A DNA stretch of 64,000 bases from Gordionus sp. m RMFG-2023. Lineage: Eukaryota; Nematomorpha; Gordioida; Chordodea; Parachordodidae. Under the pieces are notes generated by a model that saw only the letters and a list, made by a program, of their open reading frames with translations, had not been told where the DNA came from and did not search any database. A program made the position numbers and the translations under genes. Where the stretch lies: NCBI RefSeq assembly GCF_954871325.1, contig NC_088775.1:66813561-66877560 (forward strand), read 5' to 3'. Of the stretch, positions 1 through 11,982 are shown in pieces (position 1 is the first letter of the stretch; each line of letters begins with the position of its first letter).

Positions 1-1130
1 GGGGACGCGTAATTTAGTCAAAAAAAATTTTTCGAAAAAAATTAAAAAAAAAAATTATAAATACCATTTTCGGAATCTCCTTGAAAAACTATACACGATT
101 CTATATTCATTTTTATAAAAATAATCTATCTTGACCGGGGACGCGTAGGGACGCGTATTTTAGTCAAAAAATGAAAAAAAAAGATTTTCAAAATTTTACT
201 AATTTACCACTTTTTTAAAAAAACAAAAAAAAAACATTTTCTGTATCCATTTAATGAGCTAAATATGAATCTGCTTTTATTTTTTAAAAAAAAATGTATC
301 TTGACTGGGGACGCGTAGTATAGTCAAAAAAAAAATTTTTTGAAAAAAAATTAAAAAAAAATAAATTATAAATACCATTTTCGGAATCTCCTTGAAAAAT
401 TATACACGATTCTATATTCATTTTTATAAAAATAATCTATCTTGACTGGGGACGCGTATTTTAGTCAAAAAATGAAGAAAAAAAGTGTTTTTTCAAAATT
501 TTACAAGTTACCACTTTTTTTAAAAATAAAAAAAAACATTTTCTATATCCATTTAATGAGCTAAATATGAATCTGCTTTTATTTAAAAAAAAATGTATCT
601 TGACCGGGGACGCGTAGGGACGCGTAATGTTTTTATGTAAAAAATTAGTATTTTAAAAATTTTACTAAGTTACCACTTTTTTTTTAAAATAAAAAAAAAA
701 CATTTTCTATAACCATTTAATGAGCTAAATATGAATCTGCTTTTATTTTTTTAAAAAAAATGTATCTTGACCGGGGACGTGTAGTTTTTAATTTAAAAAA
801 ATAATTTTTTAAAAATTTTAATAAGTTATCATTTTTTTTTAAATCAAAAAACATTTTCTATATTCATTTAATGAGCTAAATATGAATCCTATTTTATTTT
901 TTTAAAAAAAATGTATCTTGACCGGGACGCGTAGGGACGCGTAGTTTTTTGATGTAAAAAAATAAATTTTTAAAAAATTTACTAAGTTATCATTTTTTTT
1001 TTAAATCATAAAAATCATTTTTTAACTCATCTTATAAAGCTAAATAAGATTTTAATATTATATAAATTAAACCCGTTTGACCGGGGACGCGTAGGGACGA
1101 GTAGTTTTCGGGGACGCGTATTTTAGTCAT
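1..1130. repeat. Tandem satellite-like array with ACGCGT boxes
   Basis: Units of about 136-170 bp are each introduced by GGGGACGCGTA, often doubled by a second GGGACGCGTA. Copies of this box start near 1, 137, 307, 448, 606, 773 (variant), 924, 1083 and 1110. Two unit types can be seen. Type A (from about 19 and 320) contains the core ACCATTTTCGGAATCTCC. Type B (from about 170, 470, 640, 790 and 940) contains AATGAGCTAAATATGAATC. The order is A-B-A-B-B-B-B, so the array has a higher-order arrangement on the left and simple repetition on the right. It runs off the left edge of the window and stops where the MULE relic begins. The CpG-containing boxes stand out in a CpG-poor, AT-rich background. 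Confidence 0.85.
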
Positions 1131-1176
1131 GCCCTCCTTTTCCTAGTTTGAAGTATCTATACATATATTCAAATTT

Positions 1177-2490
1177 TTGAAAAAAATTATTAAATTTGAA
1201 TCTTTTTTAATCAGGGTTTTGAGGACCCTATTCATGCTCTGTCCTATTATTTGTATAAATAGAAAAATTGGTTGTTTTACATCGCCATGCATAAGACCAC
1301 TCATGTCGAATTGGGTGCCAATTGTTATTAAAATATATTTCCACATCTGGAAAATTTAAGGCCATTAATGAATTATAAATTTCCCAATAAAGCACTTCTG
1401 TTTTTGAGTAGATCATTTTTTTCAAAAGATTTAATACAACCTTTACCTGGGTAGAATTTATATTTCTCTTTTTAACCGTTATTTCTCTCATAAATGTTTG
1501 TTGTACATGGAATGTACATATTTCAAGTGAGGCCATAGGAAAGGCTTCTCTATAAGCATGTCTATCAGCGAAGTCCTTATCTGCAATTATTACTTTAATT
1601 TTATTATTATTATCATTATATGATTTAAATAAATCACACATATTTTTAACTATTAAATAATTTTCAGACTTTACAACCCAGATGGCAGCAAATCTTGTTT
1701 GCTCTTCTCCATCAATAACGAAGAGAGTAAACACTGGCATTTGATGATTTAATATGTAGGTTGCATCAACCATGAGAATTTCTGGAAATTCATTAAAATA
1801 TTGCCTCATATTGGGTGTTTGATAATATATCCCCTGAAGGGCATTGTTTTCAGAAACTATTTTTATAATATTATTAGGGTTTAAATTTTTTAATAAGTTG
1901 TAAACATCCAGGAGCTCAGAGTCCCCTGGTAGATATAATATATTCTTTTTTATATTGTACAAATCTCGATTTGTTGTGTAAACTCCTTTTTGTTGGAGGT
2001 AATATTTTATTTTAGGAATTGAGGCATCATATTCTAAACATTTAATAATGACAGCTCTTGATTCTTCAGTAATTTTACGCTGTTTCGGTAAGCGTTTGAA
2101 TAAATTAGAATCTAAATTAATAATATGGTATTACATTTGATAAAAATATATACCCAAATCATGATTATGACCAGAATTCATTTTTGTAACCTCAAGCACA
2201 TGTCTTTTTTCTTTTATTATGTGCTTAACTGAGAAACTATTTTGGCAATTTTTTTGCAATGTTTGGGTAAGTCGTTTTCCTTTCCCACGACTTTTAAATT
2301 TTCTTCCACCATGAATGCAGACATAACGTTTGTATTTATAAATCATTGTATGAATAATTTTTTGATCAAAATTGGTAAGTTTAGTACATGTCGCTATAAG
2401 GTAATTTGTACATATACTATATTCTCATATCTATTTATAGCTTCCTGCAAATCATTAAATGATTCAAATTGAGCCCCAACCTAAAGATCA
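1177..2490 (-). pseudogene. Broken MULE transposase (ZSWIM/FLYWCH-associated type)
   Basis: Reading leftwards from about 2490, the frame first encodes a segment like the N-terminus of ZSWIM-type MULE proteins (VGAQFESFNDLQEAINRY). A FLYWCH/WRKY-like zinc-binding region follows at 2131-2346, ending in the GHNHDL motif. A segment with RLPKQRKITEESR follows at about 2000-2100. The main part, 1228-1962, carries the DDE nuclease signatures ILMVDATY and VIIADKDF and the helical segment EICTFHVQQTF. A continuation (NRVLKTLIKKDSN) is in another frame at about 1180-1250. At least three frame changes or stops separate the pieces, and no C-terminal SWIM finger is visible before the satellite array. It is a dead copy. 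No terminal inverted repeats were found. Confidence 0.8.
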
Positions 2491-2667
2491 AAATTGCTGA
2501 TGCGCATCCATAAGAATCTAGTATGATCAATGATATTGTAACTATATAAATACAATATACTTTTAAAATTTATGAGTATCCATTTTAATTATTACTGTTA
2601 TTCGAATAAAATAATTATAAAACAAATTTATTAAAATGTAATAAAACTCTTATTATTTAATATACTA

Positions 2668-2830
2668 ATACGGAATCACGTGGTCGAGTCCGGCCTCCTA
2701 TATATTATCCCCCCAAGGATGGAACCACCAAGTTAGAATAAGAAAAAAAACATGACCATTCCCGGGATTCGAAGTCGGGACCATGGGATAAGTAAGCCAA
2801 GCTCTTGTCTACTAGGCCATAGAGGCTTTC
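2668..2830 (-). repeat. tRNA-derived SINE
   Basis: On the - strand a tRNA-like head starts at 2826 (GCCTCTATGGCCTAGT). It has an A-box-like TGGCCTAGTAGAC at 2807-2819 and a B-box-like GACTTCGAATCC at 2765-2776, followed by CCCGGGAATGG. The 3' half of an acceptor stem that would pair with GCCTCTA is absent, and an A/T-rich tail and unrelated sequence follow down to about 2668. This is the layout of a pol III-transcribed SINE rather than a working tRNA gene. The family is not recognised, and flanking target duplications were not resolved. Confidence 0.6.
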
Positions 2831-3270
2831 CAAAAATCGCAATTTTTCAAATATATATTATAAATACGTTTAATTTTTTATAACCAATGGGTATAAAGTC
2901 GCAATTATCACAACCAATCATAAAAAAAGTCGCAATTATTCTCAATCGCAATTTTTTATATGAAAGGTTTTTATATGAAAGTTAGGGAAACGAGAAAAAA
3001 CAAGTCTTCTACGATAATTTAGTTTTAAAGGTTTCGATTTATGATATAATATTTTATAGTATCTTTTATTCTTAAATTTTCATAAGACTTTTTTATGAAG
3101 GTGGACTAGGTTATATTTAAAAAATGAATCTAAGACTAACCCACCTTTTAATTTTTTAAAATATAGTTTAACCTAATCCTGCATGGACTTATAAATCATA
3201 TATTAATGCATCTTAGGATACATGCAAAACAGATCTTTTAATATCACTATCATATTATTTTATTTAGATA

Positions 3271-3998
3271 ATGGGAGTGTGCTGTGTTCATAATTGTAAT
3301 AAAACAAATAAAATAGAATCTAATACACATATTTCTTATCATAAGTATATATATTTATTTTTATATGCAACATATTTATTACATAAAGCATTAACAAGCT
3401 ACAAACATTGAAAAAAAATCCTTATTTAGTAAAAATATAAAGTATTCTCATTTTTATTGCTAGGACAAATAATGCTTCTTCCTCTTGAGTTGATAAGATT
3501 TCTATTTTGAACTTTGCCTAAATATTTTTCTGGATAAAATATTAAGTTAGCCATTTTTAAAATACATATTTACTATGATACAGTTTCATTTTAAATATTT
3601 GTAAGAAATATGTAAACCATATTATTAATAGAGGCTCTGCCAATCAACAAATTTTCACTGATTCAATACTATATTACTAATAACTGATCTGATATTTATA
3701 TTGATTTTTATATACTATCTATCTTTGTATCAATTGTCAAATATATCTTATATTTTACTCATTATTATTCACCTATTTTTAAATATAGATTTCCATTAAA
3801 ATCCAAAGAATTATTGGAAAAATGGTTACAGGCTATAAATAGAAAAAATTTTATGCCTAATAAATATAGTATTATTTGTGGAAGGCATTTTAAATAAAAA
3901 TACTTGTTTCATTCATACTTTATCCGGAAAGATTTTATTGAAGGAAGATTCAATTCCATCGATATTTAGTATATCTAATCCACTTCATGATGTATGTT
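3271..3998 (+). pseudogene. THAP zinc-finger exons of the P-element transposase
   Basis: The ATG at 3271 opens a peptide with the first two zinc ligands of a THAP finger (MGVCCVHNC). The exon ends at 3344 before GTATAT. The next exon opens at 3789 after TATAG and restores phase, reading FPLKSKELLEKWLQAIN and then CGRHF, which supplies the invariant FP, W and C-x2-H of the THAP fold. A further block (LLKEDSIPSIF, about 3930-3975) matches the segment that follows THAP fingers but lies in another frame, so the reading frame is damaged. THAP fingers bind the element's own DNA ends in this family. Confidence 0.75.
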
Positions 3999-4049
3999 AA
4001 CAATATCATTACATAGTTAAAACAATATTTTAAAATATATATTTTTAGA

Positions 4050-5132
4050 TAACGAATGTTTATTCAAATAACATACAAACACCATTAAAAAGTGATATAT
4101 TATATGAAAATGATCCAATTATACATATAACAAATGATCATAATTATTCCGCGACACATGAAACATTAAAAAGAAAAATTATTTACCAAGAGGCTATAAT
4201 TAAACGCTTAAAAAAAGGGCACATGCTTATTATAGGAGCTCAAAAAGAGGAAAAAATAAAATAATCAATTTACAAACAATAATCACTTCACTAAAAGATG
4301 AAAATTTGTTATCAGATGATGTCAAAAATATTATAAACAGGCATTTTACAGGGACATCTTCTATATTCCTTAAAACACATATACACAGTGGAGGCATCTC
4401 AAACCCACAAAAAAATATATACAAGTGAATTCCGTCAATTTGCATTGACTATGCATTTTTATTCACCTAAGGCTTACAGATATCTCAAATCACACTTTTG
4501 TATGCCTTCGGAATCCACATTAAGGGCATGGAGTAACAAGATTGAAATCATGCCAGGTTTATTATAATTTTTAAAAAAATAAATTAAATTAAATAAAGGT
4601 TTCCTTTCTATTTCATTTACCCAAATTAAAAGCTACCAAAAAAAATCAAAAAAGCAGTTGTATTACTTAGCCTTGATGAAATGCATATTAAAACACAAAT
4701 AGATTATGACCCCACAAAGAAGAATATCATGGTTATGTTGATTTAGGTGATGGGACAAAATCAACAAAAGAAGATAAATCTTGTCCAGAAGCAACAAAGG
4801 CACTGTTTCTTATGGCTACCTGTCTTAATAGCAGCTGGAAAATACCAAAAGCCTATTTTCTAGTTTCACAAATGAATACAGATATCCTCACTAATTTAGT
4901 GAGAGTTGCATTGTTCAATCTAAATGAAACAGGAATTATCTGTAAGGCCATAGTATGTGATAATTGTGCTGTTAATAAAAAAATAAGCAAACTGCTTGGT
5001 GTTAGTATGGATCCTGATAATATCATTCCATATATTGAGCTGGAATTTTATGAATCGGAAAAAATATATATGTTGATGTTTGTCATATGCTCAAATTTCT
5101 TAGATATCTATTAGCGGAGGAGGAAATTTTAA
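4050..5132 (+). pseudogene. P-element transposase, N-terminal and catalytic part
   Basis: About 4050-4260 encodes a charged linker with coiled-coil character (SATHETLKRKI). At 4425-4556 comes the THAP9/P signature TSEFRQFALTMHFYSPKAY followed by STLRAW. After a probable short intron, about 4610-5132 encodes VVLLSLDEMHIK, in which DEM is the expected first catalytic acidic site, then DLGDG, and then 4812-5114 with FLMATCLNSSWKIP and AIVCDNCAVNK. One frame change separates the DEM segment from the following block. The hAT element at 5133 then cuts the reading frame. Confidence 0.78.
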
Positions 5133-7166
5133 CAGGGATGTGAACCCTTCAACAAAAAAAAGGGTCCGGGTTCGGGTCCTGTAATAAATTTTTAAAGGAC
5201 CCGGGTCCAGGGTTTGGGTCCAGGGAACATAAAAATAATGACTCAAAATAAGACTTTTTTTTCATTCATTTTTATTATACTTCAATATATATACACATTC
5301 ATAATTCAAAATGAAATAATTTAAATTTTAAATATTTTATTCAATCTAACGATCATAATATCTTCTAAAATATCATCCTTGAGATTTCCACGTAAATTAG
5401 ACAATATGTATTTCAAAGAAGAAAATCCACGTTCTACGCTGACCTAAAATAGATAGTTAGTTATCTTTATAATATATAAATTATTGTACCTGTGTCGCCG
5501 GTACACCCATGACGAATCTAGACAAGGTATACAATTCAGGATATATTAGAGAATTTTCCTCCCAGAATGTTAAAATACTTTTATCCCTATTAATTCTCTT
5601 AACTTCTGAGAATTTTTCAATTAAAGATACAATCGATATTTTTTTCACCTTTCTATCTGATCCTGATGATAATTTTTTTTTTTTTCTCTATCTAATAATA
5701 AAATTTCGAGATCGTCAATATTACTATCATCATTACTATCGCTACAACCATTAGATGTTGAAGCCTCCAATATATTGTTAATAATAGAGTTATGGTTATG
5801 CCATAAATCGTCGAGATGGTCTATTGCCATTTGCTTTTGCTCAATACTTAATAGAACCTGATATCGAGGATCTAAATATATTGAGGCATACACAACACTA
5901 TTTTTCAAATATTGTTGCTCTCGTATTTTCATGTTTTCTAATATTTCGTATGAAAAGGAACTTGTAAATTTTTCTAATTCTAATCGACATCTCACCCATA
6001 TGCCATAAAAATCGGATAAACACAACTGTTCTGACTGCAATCGTAATGTAGTAATTTTCAAAGGAACCAAACCCTAGTAAGGTCATTGATTTGATTTCAA
6101 TCATCCTCTGACAAAATGATTTCACATGATCCTATAATAAAATCATCACAGAAATGTTTTAACTTATTAATCGCTCTAGCATCATACAGATAGAGGACCA
6201 ACGAGTTGTGCAATCTAATATTGCCATTTGCCTTTTCATGGATTTTAATATTCGTACAATTGTAGGAGTTCTTAAATATTTAGCAACATCCCTTGCTTTG
6301 TCAATTATAGTTTTAAAGATATTATTTTTGAGGGAATCATTAATAGCTAATTGTAGTGTGTGGGCTGCACATCTGATACAGTATATCTTCGTGGAAAAAT
6401 CTTTTATTATCTCCGGTATGTCAAATTCACTTATGTCCTCAAAATTATTATCATCATTATTTATAACTATATCATCCATTTCGTCCAATGAACATTCATT
6501 TAATAATTTAATAGATTTGACTAGATTAACACCATTATCCGTAGTAATGGTATAAACGTTTCTTAAAGGAATATGGAATTTATTTAAAGTTTCTATTATC
6601 ATTCTTTTTATATTTTCAGAAGTTGAACTTTCTTTAATCTCCTTCATTGCTAAATTTCTTAAGATTATATTATTTCCTTTAATATATTGTATATTTATTC
6701 CTAAAATATTTCTCCCTAATCTTTGGGCGGAATCTATTTTTAATGAAATTAATTTGTTTTTTGTTTCTTTTATAATTTTTGCTTGTATTTTTTTCGATTC
6801 ATCAACCACTAAGTCCTTAATTTTAAAACGGTTAATTGATGTTCCAATTGCCTTACTAATAGGATCAATAATTTTTTTTAAACCAGAATCCTCAATAATA
6901 TTGAAAGGTCTTCCATTTATTGTAACAAGCTCAACTAAAGCATTCATCAAATTCTCCTCAGACATTTGAATATGAATGCTTTTTTTTAGGCAAAAAGCAT
7001 ATTAATAAATTTACATAATAAAATATTATTACTTACACTAGAAAATAATTTATGGTATCAATCTCTAAATAAAATGAAATACCCTGAACCCTTGAACCCT
7101 CCACTTTTTAAAAGGGTCCGGGTTCAGCCAAAATACGAGGGTTCAGGGTCCGGGTTCACATCCCTG
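5133..7166 (-). mobile_element. hAT transposon 1, complete ends, inside the P-element
   Basis: The element begins CAGGGATGTGAACCC and ends with the exact complement GGGTTCACATCCCTG. It is flanked by a perfect 8-bp duplication AATTTTAA (5125-5132 and 7167-7174), diagnostic of hAT insertion. Subterminal GGGTCCGGGTTC-like repeats line both ends. Length is 2034 bp. The transposase is on the - strand. Because it splits the P-element reading frame and leaves a clean duplication, it is younger than the P-element. A related terminal fragment lies near 63362. Confidence 0.93.
5340..6965 (-). pseudogene. hAT transposase of element 1 (broken, with an intron)
   Basis: Translation starts at 6965 (MSEENLMNALVELV). 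The 6159-6965 segment carries the RNase H-like core, with TITTDNGVNLVKSI, the conserved CAAHTLQLAIND and LDCTTRWSS. A second frame at 5645-6070 carries YLDPRYQVLLS. The C-terminal dimerisation domain is split by a 46-bp intron (5444-5489): PATQ joins VSVERGFSSLKYIL, the hAT hallmark. There is a frame change between the two main pieces and disorder near 5600, so the protein is not intact. No BED finger is visible upstream, unlike the related element at 16122-19660. Confidence 0.82.
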
Positions 7167-7237
7167 AATTTTAATAAATGAATCAAATGGAGAGGTAGCT
7201 AGCTATATTAAATTTGATTAAATGTTTTTTTGTATTT

Positions 7238-8716
7238 ATAGTTAATAGATTGGAAGCATATACAAAATTTACATAAATTGCAGGAGTGCGAAGATTTACG
7301 TGCTGCAAATAAATTGCGCAAAGCACATATTGCTTTCCACAAACAAAAAATGAAAGTTTGATAATAAATTATAATTATTAAATATTTTTTAAAGGTAAAA
7401 CTTGCTGTTCAAGTTTTTAGAGCATCTGTTGCAAATAGCCTTCTATTTGCCCAGCAGGAGATTCCTGGATTTGAAAATTGCGATGGTACAATTAATTTTA
7501 TATTGATGATAGATCAGTAAAATAAAAATAATGATATAAATTTATGAATAACTTATAGAATGTTTGATTATCTTAATACAAGAAATTGTCTTGGTAAAGG
7601 ATATAAAGCCCCTTTATATAATAATACAATTGCAGAATATGAAAATCATTTTGATGAGTGCATTAAAACTTTAAAATCACTCAAGTTAACAAATGGAAAT
7701 TATGTCTATAAGTCTAATAAAAAACATGTGTAGAAGGGTTAATTCTTTCTATGAAAAGCATCCTGGAAATGGGGAAGGAATTATTAACTGGGGAAACCCC
7801 CAAAATGAAGTATTATATTTAATTTATAACAAGAGTTATTCATAAAACTATAATATTTTTTAAGGTTCTTTTTAAGATATAAAACCTCTCAAGACCACCT
7901 AGAATTATATTTTTGTAGTATTCGTAGCAGAGGTGAATTTAATGATAATCCATCAGCATATCAGGTTCGATCTGCTGTTCGCATTTCATTAATGGCAAAA
8001 TTGGATGCTACAATTACAGGAAATTGCATTTCCTTAGATAATACTCAATTAATATGTTCAAATTTTCAAAATAATCATGACGATGATTTAAATTCTATCA
8101 AAACTATTTCAAATCCAATAATACCCCAGGCATTATCTTATTATTTTAGCCAAACAAATCCTCATATCCCAAAATTATCATTATATTTAGATAATGTAAC
8201 AACTTATATTTCGGGATATATAGTACAACAACTTATTAAAGAAAAAAAGGTACGATGTGATGTTTGCATTAATGCAATGGTCAGTGATTCATATATTGAT
8301 AATAATATAAATAATATGCTCATAAATTTTAAAAATAATGGGGGGTTAGTGATTCCTCCATCTAGTATGTCTATATTATGCCGAATTTGTGAAAGTTCAT
8401 TTAGAACTTATCAAAATGATATTAAACGTAAAAATATTATTAAAAAAATGGAAGTGTTGGTTTTTTCCACAATAATTGGTACAAATATTTTTATTGATCT
8501 TACTGAACATATTAATGAACATGAGATTTGTTACAGCCATTTTCAAATTCTTGTAAAATTAATTGTTCAAAGGTAATCATTTATTAGTTTTAATACTATT
8601 TTTTTTAAAGATATTTAAATATTAGATTTTTTCATTTTGCTGACTTGAGAAACCAGGAATTGAGAACTGGTATGAGGCAAAATCTTACAAAAGCAATACA
8701 ATTTAATAATCAATAA
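7238..8716 (+). pseudogene. P-element transposase, C-terminal part
   Basis: The frame resumes after the hAT with WKHIQNLHKLQE and ANKLRKAHIAFHKQK. A 39-bp intron (7356-7394) joins MK to VKLAVQVF, and a 42-bp intron (7517-7558) joins ID to QMFDYLNTRN. GKGYKAPL follows at about 7595. Frame damage occurs near 7730 before LSMKSILEMGKELLT. Another intron ends before 7866. Then FLRYKTSQDHLELYFCSIRSRG and the long open stretch 7992-8576 follow (YISGYIVQQL, CRICESSF), with a last exon around 8612-8716 (FHFADLRNQELRTGMRQN). Order and spacing follow THAP9/P transposase. Confidence 0.78.
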
Positions 8717-11700
8717 GTCATGTAAATTAATATTTATATCTTCTTTTATTTTTTAAATATTTTATTGTATAAAGAACAGGCCTGATATAAGACATATTAT
8801 AAAAATTATGATATTATATATAATCTATGCTAATGTAAATATATTTTATTTTTTATAGGTGATGATAGAATCAAAAAGGATGAATGTTTATAATCAAAGA
8901 TAATATGAATGTGAATCATCACATTGTTAAAAATACATTTTGTTTTTTAAAGTGTACACATTTATATTTTTATATATTTATTGTATAAACCTTATTAAAA
9001 TGATTTGTATAATAATTTATACTCATGCAAAAAATGTTATTATTACACTATGTTTTTATTGAAAAAAAAAATTAAAGATGTTTTCATTAGTCATTTATAA
9101 TTAAGATGAAATAATTAAAACAAAAAAAATTATAAATGTGATTATTACAATAAAAATTAAGTGAGATGAGCTCTCCTCAACCCATCTTTTAAGATGGTTT
9201 AACTTATTTCATCTAGAACACATAATCCAAAATAATTTTTAATTGACAGGATATTTTTTTATAAAATCTTATTTTCTTATCATAATTAATTGATCTCCAC
9301 CTACTTTTAGAGTATATCTTTGGTTCATCCTTTATAATAAAATTAATAATACAAAATAAAAATAAGTTAAAAATGTAAGAAAAAAATTAACACTGATTTC
9401 TCTTATTAGTAAAACAAAATTTGTAGATTTTATTTAATTATATCTATACAAATCTCTTTTTTTTATATAAATTTTGATTATTATTTTAAGGTATAAATTA
9501 CTTACCTAAAATTAAAAGTACCAGCAACTAAAATAAATATTGGTGCATCATTTTTATTTATTAATAAGATATGAATCATAAAATATTATTATATTTAATA
9601 ATAAGGATTCCATAAATGAACAATAAGTGGATAGTAAGATTTTTTTGAAACATCAAGTGAATTTGATAAAACTATAAAAACTAATTTTATTAGAAAAATT
9701 AACAAATATATATAAAGAAATAAATGATTTTGATATTTGCAATTAATATGTATAAAATAAATTAGATTTTCTAATAAATGATTGGGGGTTAAATGGTTGA
9801 GGAATGTTTAAAAATAAATTTATTTTTATAATAATATTAATCAAGTAGATAAATTAACTTAAAACTATGATTGAAAGAAGTATTTTCTTGATTGAGTCAA
9901 AGGAATCTGTGTGATAAGTTTTTTTGGCAAGTATATATAAGCAGTGGACCTTAATTGGTTGAATATTTGAGGGTGTATTAGATATAAGTATGGAATATTT
10001 TGTATGGGTATAATTTTGGTGATTTTTGTTTCAGTGATATTGTAGCAATCTATGTTTCTGAATAATTTCTGGGTGAAATTAATTTAATGATATTATGTAC
10101 TACTATTGGATTAAATGTTGAGTTTTTTTATTTTAGAGAATACCAATGTAATTTAACTGAAGATCAGTTGAGGTTAGGATTCATTTGATTATTTTTCATA
10201 ATTTAACAAATTATTAGATATAAAATTGTTAAATTTTTAAAAATTATTATTATTATTGAGGCATTTGATCAACGTACAAGCTACAAAATGGCGCTACAGC
10301 TGATTTCAAAAGGTGGACGTTTTTTTATGCATGATCGCCAATCTATTATATACATCATTGGCTAGCAATCAAATTTTGTGTTAAAAATAGAATATCAATA
10401 TCACTCACTAAATATTAATTTAGCATTAACAGCGGAAGCTTAAGTGACTATTATTATTTAAATTATTTTATAACCCTAATAAAATAAATATTATCATTTA
10501 TTAATTGAAAACTAAAAAATTTAATATTTTAATTAACAGAGATCAAAATGACTAATCAACTGTATATTTATTTTAAATTTTATTATCATACCTATTCCTA
10601 AAAATATTTTCAAGGTCCAAATAAGTATAATAACAAGTAAGTAAATAGACATATAGTTTATAATCCTCTATTATATACAGTTGTTTATAAAATATTAGAT
10701 AATGCCACTTTTATAGATGTATTTGACAGTTAAAATATATTACAGCTAATATTATAATGAATTTTACTAATGAATGCTTTTGATAAGAAATATAATAACA
10801 ATTTGCTTTCAATTATTCAATGCCATCTATTTAATTATAATAATTTAAAAATTAAACATTTTATTATTCATCCTACAATAAATGTAATAAATTTGATATC
10901 TTTTCTTTTTTACGTTAGGAAAGCTATTTTTTTTTCTTTTTCAAAAAACAGTTTTGAGTTAAATTTTTAATACAAGTATATTTTTGATATTTTTACAAAC
11001 TACTTATATTTTAAGATATAATATATAAACTAGACGTGGTGCGAAAATATATAAAATCTTAATTGTTTCATCATATCATTCTGGTCCTTATTTTATAGTT
11101 CCAAAATATTTCATTTCTAATATGGCATCCTTGCCGTGTAAATAACTCAAGGCTTCAATATATTTGCACAATTATTTATTCCAAAGATTTTTAGTGTTTT
11201 TATTTTATCAATTTATCCAACATAATAAATTTTGATACTAGTTTAGATCGCGAGTGTCATGGTTATTACTGCAAATTAACCAGTATCTATTATTTGTGTT
11301 ACTATGTATTTTAAGTTTATTACTACAAGGGCTGAGAGCATATGATTGCATATTTTAGATAAACAATAATGATCAACTGTGTAGTCGTTTATATATCATT
11401 TAAAATGGAAGATAATCTTTTAGAAATTTAATATCTCACAATAATTTTTTCGATTACTTATCTAGCTTTCATCATGTCATCTAAAAGGAAGCTCTAACCA
11501 CCATATAGTTTTATTATTTGGATTGGTCGTTTATACTCTCTTTTTCAAAAATTGTTTAATTGGTTTAGGCCTATAAATTTTTATTTATTAGTCCATTCTA
11601 TAAAACATTGTCTAAAATGGTAACAGAGAATTATATTAGTTTGATAACCTTTTGTCAATGTAAGTTGCTAAGAATTATATTATTGCATTATGTGGTTTTT

Positions 11701-11982
11701 AAAAACTATTATCAAATGAGGCATATATATGAATTAACTAATCTTTTTTATCACTTGTAATTCTTTAGAAGCAAATTTTTTTTATATCAGCAATCGAAAA
11801 TATTTTATACTGTAATAAATAGATTTTGTATTAAAATATTTTATTTTTAGAAATGTTTTGTATTGTTTTAATTATTTATATGGCAGTTTATTTTGTATGC
11901 ATAATATAATAAATGAGAAAATTAAAATTCAGAATTTGTTCAGAGTTAACAAATTTAAAAAAGTATAATATATTAATATAAA
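8717..11982. other. AT-rich DNA without a recognised gene
   Basis: No open frame with a recognisable family or coding character was seen. A short hairpin (ACCCATCTTTTAAGATGGTT) sits at about 9180 and may be debris from the P-element end. A small less AT-rich spot at 10270-10320 contains AAAATGGCGC, resembling a YY1-type promoter motif, but nothing downstream supports a transcript. Confidence 0.5.

Larger units (their letters stand above)
3271..8716 (+). mobile_element. P-element (THAP9-like) transposon body, interrupted by a hAT
   Basis: A multi-exon transposase of the P/THAP9 family lies on the + strand. It starts with a THAP zinc finger (3271-3344 plus 3789 onward). The catalytic part is at about 4410-5132, and the C-terminal part resumes after the inserted hAT element, at 7238-8716. 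Short GT-AG introns are visible inside the C-terminal part (7356-7394 and 7517-7558). The copy is dead: there are frame changes after the THAP finger and near 7730, besides the 2-kb hAT insertion. The usual 31-bp terminal inverted repeats were not found. Foldable sequences at about 3100-3178 and 9165-9215 are possible remains of the ends but do not match each other convincingly. Confidence 0.8.

Noticed and set aside
2755-2826. A functional tRNA gene on the - strand
   Set aside because: A- and B-box-like sequences are present, but the 3' acceptor strand does not pair with the 5' GCCTCTA and the anticodon arm does not fold well. A SINE head explains it better.
3100-9215. P-element terminal inverted repeats at about 3100-3178 and 9165-9215
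   Set aside because: Each region folds on itself, but they do not match one another well and no 8-bp duplication flanks them.
10270-10320. A promoter marked by AAAATGGCGC, and a similar motif at 14309
   Set aside because: There is only a short motif match, with no transcript or coding evidence downstream.
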